Positions 36,883 to 44,701 of a stretch of DNA of 49,332 nucleotides are shown in pieces. The notes beneath the pieces are model-generated. The model had not been told where the DNA came from. It saw nothing but the letters and a program-made list of their open reading frames with translations, and did no database searches. Every line of letters starts with the position of its first letter. The stretch's first letter is position 1. A program made the position numbers and the translations under genes. The DNA is from an uncultured Pelagibacteraceae bacterium (GTDB lineage Bacteria > Pseudomonadota > Alphaproteobacteria > Pelagibacterales > Pelagibacteraceae), in contig CACHKQ010000005.1 in assembly GCA_902580445.1 (NCBI GenBank), positions 1-49,332 of the forward strand, given 5' to 3'.

Positions 36883-37424
36883 TGAAACTAAAATTTATTA
36901 AATTTTCTAATGTAAAAAGTACAAATGACGAAGCCATAAAAAAAATTAAATCTAAAAAAATCCTTGCTGGAATAGTTTATTCGTATTCTCAAGCAAAAGG
37001 ACGAGGAATGATGGGTAAAAAATGGATTTCATTTAATGGAAACCTTTTCATAACAATCTTCTTTGAATTAAAAAAAAATATGCCAAACTTTCAAGAATTT
37101 TCTACTTTAAATCCTTTGATTTTAAAAAAACTGTTATCAAGATATACCAATTTAAATATTAATATTAAGAAACCAAATGACCTATTAATAAATAATAAAA
37201 AAGTATGTGGAATTTTACAAGAAACTTATAAAATTGAAAAAAAGTTATTTTTAATTATTGGTATTGGGGTAAACACAATAATTTCTCCTAGATCTAAAAA
37301 TGTAAAAGCAATTTCATTGAAAGAATGTGGTAAGGGAATTCATAATTATGATATTTTAAAAAATTTAAAATACAAGTATGAGAAAACTTTTTTTAATTAT
37401 AAATTAAATAGGTGTCTTTTATAA
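36882..37424 (+). CDS. birA: Biotin-protein ligase, catalytic core only
   Basis: A 180-residue BirA/LplA-fold ligase that attaches biotin to carboxylases such as acetyl-CoA carboxylase. N-terminal STNDEA (13-18), the biotin loop GRGMMG (40-45), the KPNDLL motif with Lys97 and the CGILQE segment are present. It lacks the N-terminal DNA-binding domain, so it is not a bifunctional repressor, and also the usual C-terminal SH3-like domain. The common loop is GRGRRG; here two arginines are methionines. I use the ATG at 36882; TTG one codon earlier is possible. Placement after nuoN is known in several alphaproteobacteria. Confidence 0.88.
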   Translation: MKLKFIKFSNVKSTNDEAIKKIKSKKILAGIVYSYSQAKGRGMMGKKWISFNGNLFITIFFELKKNMPNFQEFSTLNPLILKKLLSRYTNLNINIKKPNDLLINNKKVCGILQETYKIEKKLFLIIGIGVNTIISPRSKNVKAISLKECGKGIHNYDILKNLKYKYEKTFFNYKLNRCLL

Positions 37425-37425
37425 A

Positions 37426-38082
37426 ATGATAAAAAATCTAAAAATTGATGAAAATTTAGAAAAATATATAAGAGAAAATAGTTATGATCTACATCCAGTA
37501 CAAAAAAATATTATTGAATATAACAATTCTTTAGGAAACCAAAAAAAAATGCAGATATCTGTTACTCAATCTTATTTTTTTCAATTTTTAATTAAAACAA
37601 ATAATATTAAAAATATTTTAGAAATTGGAACCTTTACAGGATACAGCGCATTAACTATGGCTTTAGCTTTACCTAAAAATGGAAAGATCACATGTTTAGA
37701 TATAAACGAAGAGACCTCTAAAAAAGCTTTAAATTTTTTTAAAAAGGCAAAAGTAGATAATCTAATTGAATTTAAAATAGGACCTGCTTTAAAATCACTA
37801 AATGAAATTAAACAACAAAACCTCTTTTTTGATATGATTTTTATTGATGCAGACAAAGAAAATTATAAAAATTATTTTAATGCATGTTTCAGTCTAATTA
37901 AAAATACAGGTTTTATAATAATTGATAATGTTTTGTGGCATGGAGACGTAGCAGATCCAAATAAAAATGATAAACTTACAAGTATTTTGAGAGAATTTAA
38001 TTCTTTTTTAAAAAAAGATGATAGGATAGAAAAAACTATTTTGCCACTTGGTGATGGTATAACAATTTGTAGAAAAATCTAA
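37426..38082 (+). CDS. SAM-dependent O-methyltransferase (catechol/caffeoyl-CoA type)
   Basis: A 218-residue class I methyltransferase of O-methyltransferase family 3. The SAM-binding signature ILEIGTFTGYSALTMALALP, the acidic GKITCLDINEE, the metal-site FIDADKENYKNYF and IIDNVLWHGDVADP are all conserved, implying a divalent-metal-dependent enzyme acting on a catechol-like hydroxyl. The substrate is unknown. It starts one base after birA and its stop overlaps trhO by one base. Confidence 0.92.
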   Translation: MIKNLKIDENLEKYIRENSYDLHPVQKNIIEYNNSLGNQKKMQISVTQSYFFQFLIKTNNIKNILEIGTFTGYSALTMALALPKNGKITCLDINEETSKKALNFFKKAKVDNLIEFKIGPALKSLNEIKQQNLFFDMIFIDADKENYKNYFNACFSLIKNTGFIIIDNVLWHGDVADPNKNDKLTSILREFNSFLKKDDRIEKTILPLGDGITICRKI

Positions 38083-38987
38083 TGTTTCATATTTTTGGTT
38101 TTTATAAGTTTTGTAAGATTAAAAAATTAAATACTTTGAAAAGTTATTTTCTGAGATTTTTAATTAATAGCAATATCAGGGGAACTCTAATTTTATCTGA
38201 AGAAGGTTTGAATGGGACATTATCAGGAAATCAACAAAATCTAATTAAAGTAAAAAAAAATATTAAGTATATATTTAAAATAAAAAAATTCGACTCTGAA
38301 AACTTTTCTAAAAGCAAATTTCAACCTTTTCAAAAAGCAAAAGTAAAAATTAAAAAAGAAGTAGTACCTATAGGTTTTAAAGTTTTACATTCTGATAAAA
38401 TCAAAAGTCAAATTGAGCCAAAAAAATGGAATAATCTATTAAAAGATAAAAATATAAAAATAATTGATACAAGAAAACCTTTTGAATACGAAGTAGGTAC
38501 TTTTAAAGGAGCGGAAAAACCAAATATAAAAAATTTTAGAGATTTTCCTAAATATTTTAAAAATTTTGAAAAAAAAACAAAAATTGCAATGTTTTGTACT
38601 GGGGGCATTAGATGTGAAAAAGCATCGATCTATCTTAAACGAAGTGGATATAAAAAAATTTATTTGTTAAAGGGCGGAATACTTAATTATTTAAATACAA
38701 TTGATAAATCAAAGAGTTTGTGGAGAGGTGAGTGCTACGTTTTTGATAATAGAGTTTCTGTTAAGCACAAATTAAAAGTTGGCACTTATTTAATTTGTGG
38801 CGGTTGTAGAATGCCAGTTTCATTAAAAGAGAGGAAGTCAAAAAAGTACAAAGAGGGAATTACTTGCCCCAAATGTTGGAATAAATTATCAGATTTACAA
38901 AAAGAGAGATTTTCGATGAGACAAAAACAAATTTTACGTGCAAAAAAATTAGGAAATAAATACTTTTTCCAAAAAGAATTTCATTGA
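38082..38987 (+). CDS. trhO: tRNA uridine(34) hydroxylase TrhO (rhodanese-related)
   Basis: A 301-residue UPF0176/YceA-family protein. TrhO hydroxylates wobble uridine 34 in some tRNAs, a step toward 5-oxyacetyl or methoxy uridine. The N-terminal acylphosphatase-like domain (SEEGLNGTLSG) is followed by a rhodanese domain with active-site CTGGIRCEK and a C-terminal cysteine-rich segment (CGGCRMP, CPKCW) typical of this family. The tRNA-Val with U34 in this window would be the kind of substrate modified. Confidence 0.92.
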   Translation: MFHIFGFYKFCKIKKLNTLKSYFLRFLINSNIRGTLILSEEGLNGTLSGNQQNLIKVKKNIKYIFKIKKFDSENFSKSKFQPFQKAKVKIKKEVVPIGFKVLHSDKIKSQIEPKKWNNLLKDKNIKIIDTRKPFEYEVGTFKGAEKPNIKNFRDFPKYFKNFEKKTKIAMFCTGGIRCEKASIYLKRSGYKKIYLLKGGILNYLNTIDKSKSLWRGECYVFDNRVSVKHKLKVGTYLICGGCRMPVSLKERKSKKYKEGITCPKCWNKLSDLQKERFSMRQKQILRAKKLGNKYFFQKEFH

Positions 38988-38994
38988 GGTATTT

Positions 38995-40368
38995 TTGAAA
39001 CAAAATCTAAATTTAACTTCAAGTCCTATCAAATCTTTATTGTTTAAAATAGCCATCCCTTCTATGACTGGGAGTCTATTTCAAGTGTTATTTAACATAG
39101 TAGATACGTTCTATGCTGGAAAAATTTCATCAGATGCTTTGGCCGCACTAGCAAAAGCATTCCCATTATATTTTATAGTAATTTCTGCTGGTATTGGAAT
39201 TGTTGCAGGTTGTAACTCTTTGATTGCAAATGCAATTGGTTCAAGAAATAGTTTGTTAGCTTCAATTTATTCTTATCATTCAATCGTATACGCAATTTTT
39301 CTTTCTATTTTTATAACTTTTGTAGGAATTTTTTTTTCAGAGCATTTGTTAAAGTCTATGGGTAGTTCAAGCCAAAGTATAATTTTATCAAAAGAATATA
39401 TTGATATTATTTTTTTTGGGACAATCATTTTTTTAATATTAACAGCCTTAAATTCTATTCTATACGCTCAAGGTGATACTAAAACATATAGAAATGTTTT
39501 ATTTTTCGGATTACTTGCAAATATAATTTTAAATCCGATTTTTATATTTGGTTTTTTATTTATCCCATCTTTCGGTGTTGCTGGTTTAGCTATATCTACA
39601 GTAATGATACAATTTTTTGCGTGTATTTACATCTTCTATAAAGTCAACAAAACTCAATTGAAAATAATAATTAAGCTTTCAAATTTTGAAATTAAAAGAA
39701 ATTTTATTTTAAACATTTTTAATCAATGTATGCCAATAACTATGGCTCTTTTTCTTGTTGCAACAGGAAGTTACTTTTTATTATCTTTCGTTAGTGTTTT
39801 TGGAGATCAGGCTGTAGCTGGTTATGGTGCAGCCGTTAGGTTTGAACATTTGTTTTCCTTGCCTGTTATAGGTTTAAATACTGCAGTAATTTCAATTGCT
39901 GGCCAAAATTTTGGTGCATTAAGATATGACAGAATAAAACAAGTATACTTTACAGCAATTTTCATTGGTTTTGTAATAATGGTGTTATCTGGAATAATAT
40001 TATTTATTTTTGCAGAAATTATTATAAGTATTTTTTCTTCAGATTTAGAGGTTTTAAAATTTGGAAAGACGTATTTGCAAATAGCTGCTTTTATTGGACC
40101 AATTTATCCAATATTTTTTATTTCTCATGCATTATTTACTGCATTAAAAAAAACTTATATTATTTTTTATTCAAATCTCTTTAGAATGGTTATTTTACCT
40201 TTAATTATAGTTTGGTCTATTTTAAATATTTTTGATGGTTATTTTCAAGATATATTTTATGGTTTATTAGTTATGAACTGGATTTTCGGTGGGATTATGT
40301 TTTTAATTGCACGCGCAATAATGATTAAAACCTTTAATGAAGAGAAAAAAGTTTTCTTTATTTTTTGA
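38995..40368 (+). CDS. MATE-family multidrug or metabolite exporter
   Basis: A 457-residue MATE transporter with about twelve membrane helices in two six-helix halves. The N-terminal half has FKIAIPSMTGSLFQVLFNIVDTFYAGK and the second half IFNQCMPITMALFLVATGSYFLL, both typical. The start codon is TTG, preceded by a GAGGT ribosome-binding site eight bases upstream; the next ATG (codon 24) would delete part of helix 1. Substrate and coupling ion are not evident. It begins seven bases after trhO and appears to be the last gene of the nuo transcription unit. Confidence 0.92.
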   Translation: MKQNLNLTSSPIKSLLFKIAIPSMTGSLFQVLFNIVDTFYAGKISSDALAALAKAFPLYFIVISAGIGIVAGCNSLIANAIGSRNSLLASIYSYHSIVYAIFLSIFITFVGIFFSEHLLKSMGSSSQSIILSKEYIDIIFFGTIIFLILTALNSILYAQGDTKTYRNVLFFGLLANIILNPIFIFGFLFIPSFGVAGLAISTVMIQFFACIYIFYKVNKTQLKIIIKLSNFEIKRNFILNIFNQCMPITMALFLVATGSYFLLSFVSVFGDQAVAGYGAAVRFEHLFSLPVIGLNTAVISIAGQNFGALRYDRIKQVYFTAIFIGFVIMVLSGIILFIFAEIIISIFSSDLEVLKFGKTYLQIAAFIGPIYPIFFISHALFTALKKTYIIFYSNLFRMVILPLIIVWSILNIFDGYFQDIFYGLLVMNWIFGGIMFLIARAIMIKTFNEEKKVFFIF

Positions 40369-40376
40369 ACATGTTA

Positions 40377-40387
40377 TATAAAATTAA
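40377..40387 (+). promoter_or_regulatory. Candidate tRNA-Ser promoter box
   Basis: TATAAAATTAA, identical to the 11 bases before tRNA-Leu (11404-11414) and at the same distance of six bases from the tRNA 5' end. It lies nine bases after the MATE stop codon and would give tRNA-Ser its own promoter. No convincing -35 box. Confidence 0.45.
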
Positions 40388-40393
40388 CATTAT

Positions 40394-40485
40394 GGTGAGG
40401 TGGGTGAGCGGTTTAAACCAGAAGTTTGCTAAATTTCCGTAGGTGTAACAATCTACCGTGGGTTCGAATCCCACCCTCACCGCCA
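40394..40485 (+). tRNA. tRNA-Ser (anticodon GCU)
   Basis: A 92-base class II tRNA with the acceptor stem GGTGAGG/CCTCACC, G73, an encoded CCA and the long variable arm (CGTAGGTGTAACAATCTACCG) expected for serine. The anticodon stem GAAGT/ATTTC, with one G-U pair, encloses TTGCTAA, giving anticodon GCT at 40428-40430. Its end is three bases from the convergent transglycosylase gene. Confidence 0.96.
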
Positions 40486-40488
40486 CAT

Positions 40489-42777
40489 TTACCTAAAAAA
40501 ATTATCAAGTTCTACAGGTTTGCCATTTAACATATAACGGTAAACACTCACATTTTCCAAAACTCTTTGAACATAATTTCTAGTCTCTTTAAATTTTATT
40601 AATTCTATCCAGTTCACAAAATCTATATTTCCTTTTTTTGGATCTCCGTTTATCTTTCTCCAGTACCTTACCCTCTTAGGCCCAGCATTGTATGCGGCTA
40701 TAGCAAAAGGATAGGTTTCTCCGTATTCGTTCAAAAGAGAGTTAAAATAATAAGTTCCTAACCTTATATTATATTCTGGATCTGAAGTTAGCTTACTTTT
40801 TCGGTAAGGAACTCCCATCTGTTTTGCAACTAGTTTGGCGGTGTAAGTCATAAGCTGCATCATACCCTTTGCACCAACATGACTATTTGCTTTCGCATCA
40901 AATTCACTTTCTTGACGAGCGATTGCCAAAATAATTTCTTGCGAAGGCATATTTTTGCCATTTATTACTCTTGGTGTGGTGATGATTGGATAATTATATT
41001 TATTATAAAATCTTTTTTCATATGATGCTTTTTTTGAAATTTGAATAGCATAGTCGTATCTACCTACTTCAGTTGCTAATTTTGCCGCCAAAACTTCGCT
41101 ACCCTCCTTAATATTTAAGTCTGCCAAATGTTTAATTATATCTTTACTATAGCTTGTTTTATTTAACTCTTTTAAAAGAATCACATGTTTAACTAATGGA
41201 TTATTGTTAAATTCCTTTTCATAACCTTTAGTATATTTTGATTGATCTATAAGTTCAAATTGTCCAGCCGGATTTATTTTTTTAAAAGATAATTGACCAT
41301 AAAAAGTTGTTAAATATTTTGATCCTTCTGTAAAATAGTCTTGAGATAATTTATTTTTTCCCAGTTTTTCGTAACATATGCCTATCCAATATGCTCCTCT
41401 TGCTAAACTTATTGGATAGCCTACATTTTCATAAAATGATTTAAAATGATTTACTGCTTTGTTTGGATTATTTAAAAAACTTACTGCAATCCATCCTGCC
41501 ATCCATTCCGCTTCAGCAAATTCAGGACCCTCATCTAAGGCATGGTTTTTTGCAACCTCATAAGCTTTTTCGTATTTTTTTTTATAAATTAGTGATCTTG
41601 AAATAATATTCCTTTGTTTCCACCACAAATCTGCTCTTACTAAATCGTCTTTGTTTAAAGGTGCTTGGTCTATAATTTCTAATGACGAATCTGTTCTACC
41701 TCTTCTACTTCTCCATTTCAGTCTGTCATATCTAAGACCTATATCTGATTTAAGATTATTTGGAACTTTAGAAATAGCATCATCAACACCATAAGAATTA
41801 CTCATTAAAATTTGTCTAGCATTGTATAGGGCTCTATAATCTTTAGGGAGATATCTTAATATTCTTTTCAAATCCCAATATTTATACTCCCATGCCATAT
41901 AATCAGCCCTTTTTAAGTGATCAGAGCTATTAAGAAATTTTTTATATTTTTTATTCAAATATCTTAAATCTTTAGAACTCAAAGATGCATCTATCCATCC
42001 GTCTTTTATAAGCTGTTCCGCTTTATCATAATTTCCTTTTATAAAATAAGACTCGCCTAACTTTATTTTTCCAAAACCACTTAACGGAGGTGTTGACTCA
42101 AACCATCCAATTACAGTATTTGGACTATTTGAATTTAAGTTAATTTTATGTTCTGCTAAATATCTCAATCTATTTATTCTTGGATAATTTGAGTTATTAT
42201 CAATAAAGTTTATATAGTCAGAAAATGTTGCTTTATTACTTTTTTCTTTTAAATAAATCCAGGATATTAGATTTTTAAAATCTTTGTCTTTTACTTTTTT
42301 GGTGATCCTAAATGCAGATGTCCATTTTTTTTCACTAATATTTAAAAAGACCTCTTTAGCGTAAGAATAATCTTTTTTACTCAAAACTTTTGACTCTTTA
42401 GCTTCTTTTGAAACAATTTCCTTATATGTAACAGGTTTTTTTTCTGGTAATAGAAATTCTTTTACCACTTGCTCATTGATTGAAGTTTGAGTAATTGATT
42501 TTTTTTCCTCAACGATTTCAACTTTTTTTTCAACTTTTATTTCTTTTTTTGCTAAAGGCTTGTTCTGAGGTAAAATTTCTTTTGTTTTTATTAGCTTGAG
42601 TTTTCCTTTTATTGGTTTTTTAAGAGGTAAAATATTTCTCGATTCTGCTTTTTTTAATGATTTAAATATTCCTTGTGGTTTAGGTTTTGGTAAAATTACT
42701 GTTTTAGTATCCGAATATGCTTTTACAAAAGTAAGTGCCACAAATAAAAAAACTAGACTAATCAAATGTTTAAGCAT
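40489..42777 (-). CDS. slt: Soluble lytic murein transglycosylase (Slt family)
   Basis: A 762-residue periplasmic transglycosylase that cleaves peptidoglycan glycan strands to 1,6-anhydro ends. A signal peptide ends near residue 20 (LTFVKA). A lysine- and proline-rich linker (about 25-130) holds four copies of an LPxxKP motif. A long alpha-superhelical ring domain follows, and the C-terminal SLT domain has the catalytic glutamate in ARQESEFDAKA, then GAKGMMQLM, NIRLGTYY and FAIAAYNAGPKRV. Members are often about 640 residues; the extra length is mainly the N-terminal linker. It is divergent from dapA across only 39 bases. Confidence 0.94.
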   Translation of the reverse strand: MLKHLISLVFLFVALTFVKAYSDTKTVILPKPKPQGIFKSLKKAESRNILPLKKPIKGKLKLIKTKEILPQNKPLAKKEIKVEKKVEIVEEKKSITQTSINEQVVKEFLLPEKKPVTYKEIVSKEAKESKVLSKKDYSYAKEVFLNISEKKWTSAFRITKKVKDKDFKNLISWIYLKEKSNKATFSDYINFIDNNSNYPRINRLRYLAEHKINLNSNSPNTVIGWFESTPPLSGFGKIKLGESYFIKGNYDKAEQLIKDGWIDASLSSKDLRYLNKKYKKFLNSSDHLKRADYMAWEYKYWDLKRILRYLPKDYRALYNARQILMSNSYGVDDAISKVPNNLKSDIGLRYDRLKWRSRRGRTDSSLEIIDQAPLNKDDLVRADLWWKQRNIISRSLIYKKKYEKAYEVAKNHALDEGPEFAEAEWMAGWIAVSFLNNPNKAVNHFKSFYENVGYPISLARGAYWIGICYEKLGKNKLSQDYFTEGSKYLTTFYGQLSFKKINPAGQFELIDQSKYTKGYEKEFNNNPLVKHVILLKELNKTSYSKDIIKHLADLNIKEGSEVLAAKLATEVGRYDYAIQISKKASYEKRFYNKYNYPIITTPRVINGKNMPSQEIILAIARQESEFDAKANSHVGAKGMMQLMTYTAKLVAKQMGVPYRKSKLTSDPEYNIRLGTYYFNSLLNEYGETYPFAIAAYNAGPKRVRYWRKINGDPKKGNIDFVNWIELIKFKETRNYVQRVLENVSVYRYMLNGKPVELDNFFR

Positions 42778-42803
42778 AATGTTTAAAAAATAAAGATATT
42801 AAC

Positions 42804-42811
42804 TATATAAA
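42804..42811 (+). promoter_or_regulatory. Candidate dapA -10 box
   Basis: The bases TATATAAA contain TATATA (42804-42809) and TATAAA (42806-42811). They end five bases before the dapA ATG, so transcription would start at or next to the start codon and the mRNA would be leaderless. No Shine-Dalgarno sequence is present. The whole divergent gap to slt is 39 bases, so slt must also start within it. Confidence 0.45.
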
Positions 42812-42816
42812 GAATT

Positions 42817-43701
42817 ATGTTCAAAGGATCAATCGTAGCTTTAATTACTCCTTTTAAAAATAATAAGATAGATGAGGAAAGATACGCATCTTTAGTTCAT
42901 TACCATATTTCTAATGGCACAAAAGGTTTGGTGCCAGCTGGTACAACTGGCGAATCTCCAACTTTGGACCATGATGAACACAAAAAAGTTATTGAAGTTG
43001 CTATCAAGGAGTCAAATGGAAAAATCCCAGTTATTGCAGGAACTGGTTCAAACTCTACATCTGAAGCGATTGAACTATCTAAGCACGCCGAAAAAGCAGG
43101 AGCAAATGCTCTTCTAATTGTAACGCCCTATTATAATAAACCCACACAAGAGGGTCTTTATCAACATTATAAAACTATAAATGATAACGTTGGTATACCA
43201 ATTATTATTTATAATATTCCTCCAAGATCAGTAGTTGATATGAGTGTTGATACAATGGCAAGACTTTATGAATTGAAAAATATTGCAGGTGTGAAAGATG
43301 CTACGGCTGATTTAAATAGAGTTGATCAACAATTAAAGAAAATGGGTCCAGATTTTATACAGTTATCTGGCGAAGATGGAACGGCTATGGAGTTTAATTC
43401 AAGAGGTGGAGTAGGTTGTATTAGCGTTACAGCAAATGTTGCAGCAAAACTTTGTTCTGAGTTTCAAGATGCATCCTTAAAAAGGGAAGATAAGGAGTCA
43501 ATTAAAAAAACAAAAGAAATTAATAATAAACTTATGCCTCTCCACAAAGCTTTGTTTATAGAAAGCAACCCAAGTCCTGTAAAATATGCCGCTAGTTTGT
43601 TAAACTTGTCGTCTGAAGATGTAAGACTACCTTTAGTTAAGCTCACAGAAAAAACAAAAAAAGAAGTGGAAAAAGCTTTAAAGATTGCACAATTGCTTTA
43701 A
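42817..43701 (+). CDS. dapA: 4-hydroxy-tetrahydrodipicolinate synthase
   Basis: A 294-residue TIM-barrel enzyme that condenses pyruvate with aspartate semialdehyde, the first step of the lysine and diaminopimelate branch. Thr43-Thr44 in AGTTGES, Tyr132 in IIYNIPPR and the Schiff-base Lys160 in AGVKDAT are in the expected places. No lysine-type riboswitch can fit in the 39-base upstream gap. The smpB start overlaps its stop by one base, the usual alphaproteobacterial pairing. Confidence 0.97.
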   Translation: MFKGSIVALITPFKNNKIDEERYASLVHYHISNGTKGLVPAGTTGESPTLDHDEHKKVIEVAIKESNGKIPVIAGTGSNSTSEAIELSKHAEKAGANALLIVTPYYNKPTQEGLYQHYKTINDNVGIPIIIYNIPPRSVVDMSVDTMARLYELKNIAGVKDATADLNRVDQQLKKMGPDFIQLSGEDGTAMEFNSRGGVGCISVTANVAAKLCSEFQDASLKREDKESIKKTKEINNKLMPLHKALFIESNPSPVKYAASLLNLSSEDVRLPLVKLTEKTKKEVEKALKIAQLL

Positions 43702-44171
43702 TGAAAGCAAAAAAAAATATTGGTATCAAAATTGTTTGTAATAACAGAAAAGCTAGATTTAATTATTTCTTTCACGAACTTATTGAAGCCGGGATAGTTT
43801 TAAAAGGCTCAGAAGTTAAATCATTGAGAGACGGCAAAGCAAACATTACAGACGCTTATGCTTCGGACCATAATGGCGAAATTTACTTGATAAATTCCCA
43901 CATACCATCTTACAAAGAGTCGAGTTATAATAATCACGAGCCAAGAGACTCAAGAAAATTACTACTAAATAAAAAAGAAATTAATAAATTAGTTGGCAAA
44001 GTAAATAGAGAAGGTTTAACAATTATCCCAACAAAAATGTATTTTAAAAAGGGAAAAGCAAAAGTTGAAATAGCCATTGCCAAAGGAAAAAAACTTTACG
44101 ATAAAAGAGCAGTTAAAAAAAAGAGAGATTGGGATAGAGAAAAAGCGAGAATATTTAGTAAAAATAAATAA
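43701..44171 (+). CDS. smpB: tmRNA-binding protein SmpB
   Basis: A 156-residue SsrA-binding protein that delivers tmRNA to stalled ribosomes. Signatures are [10 protein letters not shown] near the N-terminus, [19 protein letters not shown] and the basic C-terminal tail ([14 protein letters not shown]) that enters the empty mRNA channel. The tmRNA gene itself is not in the window. It overlaps dapA and folK by one base each. Confidence 0.97.
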   Translation: MKAKKNIGIKIVCNNRKARFNYFFHELIEAGIVLKGSEVKSLRDGKANITDAYASDHNGEIYLINSHIPSYKESSYNNHEPRDSRKLLLNKKEINKLVGKVNREGLTIIPTKMYFKKGKAKVEIAIAKGKKLYDKRAVKKKRDWDREKARIFSKNK

Positions 44172-44701
44172 TGATTATTTTAGGGTTGGGCTCAAATTTA
44201 TCATCAGACTTTGGAGATAGGTTTAAGAATATTGATTTAGCAATTAATTTTTTAAAGGATAAAAATATTAATTTAGTAAATAAATCAAGTTTTTATGAAT
44301 CAGTTGCATATCCAAATAAGAATGACCCAAAATTTGTTAATATAGTTATCTCGGTAGAAACTACCCTTAAATCTGTAGATTTGATGAAAAGCTTACTATC
44401 TGTCGAAGAAAAATTAGGTAGAAAAAGATTTAAAAAAAACGATCCAAGAACCTGCGATATTGATATCATTGATTTCCATGGAATGATTATAAATAAGAAA
44501 ATAGATAATTTTGAATTAAATATACCTCATAAAAAAATGAAAGAAAGAAACTTTGTACTTTATCCATTAAAAGAAATTTGTCCTGATTGGAAGCATCCGA
44601 AAACAAAAGATAGCATTGATATATTAATTAAAAATCTTAAAACCTTAAATAATGAGATTACAAAATTAACTCAAAATGATATAAATAGTTATGTTAAATG
44701 A
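44171..44701 (+). CDS. folK: 2-amino-4-hydroxy-6-hydroxymethyldihydropteridine pyrophosphokinase
   Basis: A 176-residue HPPK of folate synthesis, transferring pyrophosphate from ATP to hydroxymethyl-dihydropterin. It has the N-terminal LGLGSNL, the FVNIVISVET strand and the signature RTCDIDIIDF carrying the magnesium-binding aspartates. It lies between smpB and the RSH gene, where related genomes commonly also have rpoZ. Its last 11 bases overlap the next gene. Confidence 0.95.
   Translation: MIILGLGSNLSSDFGDRFKNIDLAINFLKDKNINLVNKSSFYESVAYPNKNDPKFVNIVISVETTLKSVDLMKSLLSVEEKLGRKRFKKNDPRTCDIDIIDFHGMIINKKIDNFELNIPHKKMKERNFVLYPLKEICPDWKHPKTKDSIDILIKNLKTLNNEITKLTQNDINSYVK

Noticed and set aside
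36882-37424. birA as a truncated pseudogene
   Set aside because: Although short, it has the biotin loop, the KPND lysine motif and CGILQE, a clean frame and tight operon spacing, so it is more likely a functional minimal ligase.
42778-42816. Lysine riboswitch upstream of dapA
   Set aside because: The gap is only 39 bases, far too short for a lysine riboswitch, and no leader structure is seen.
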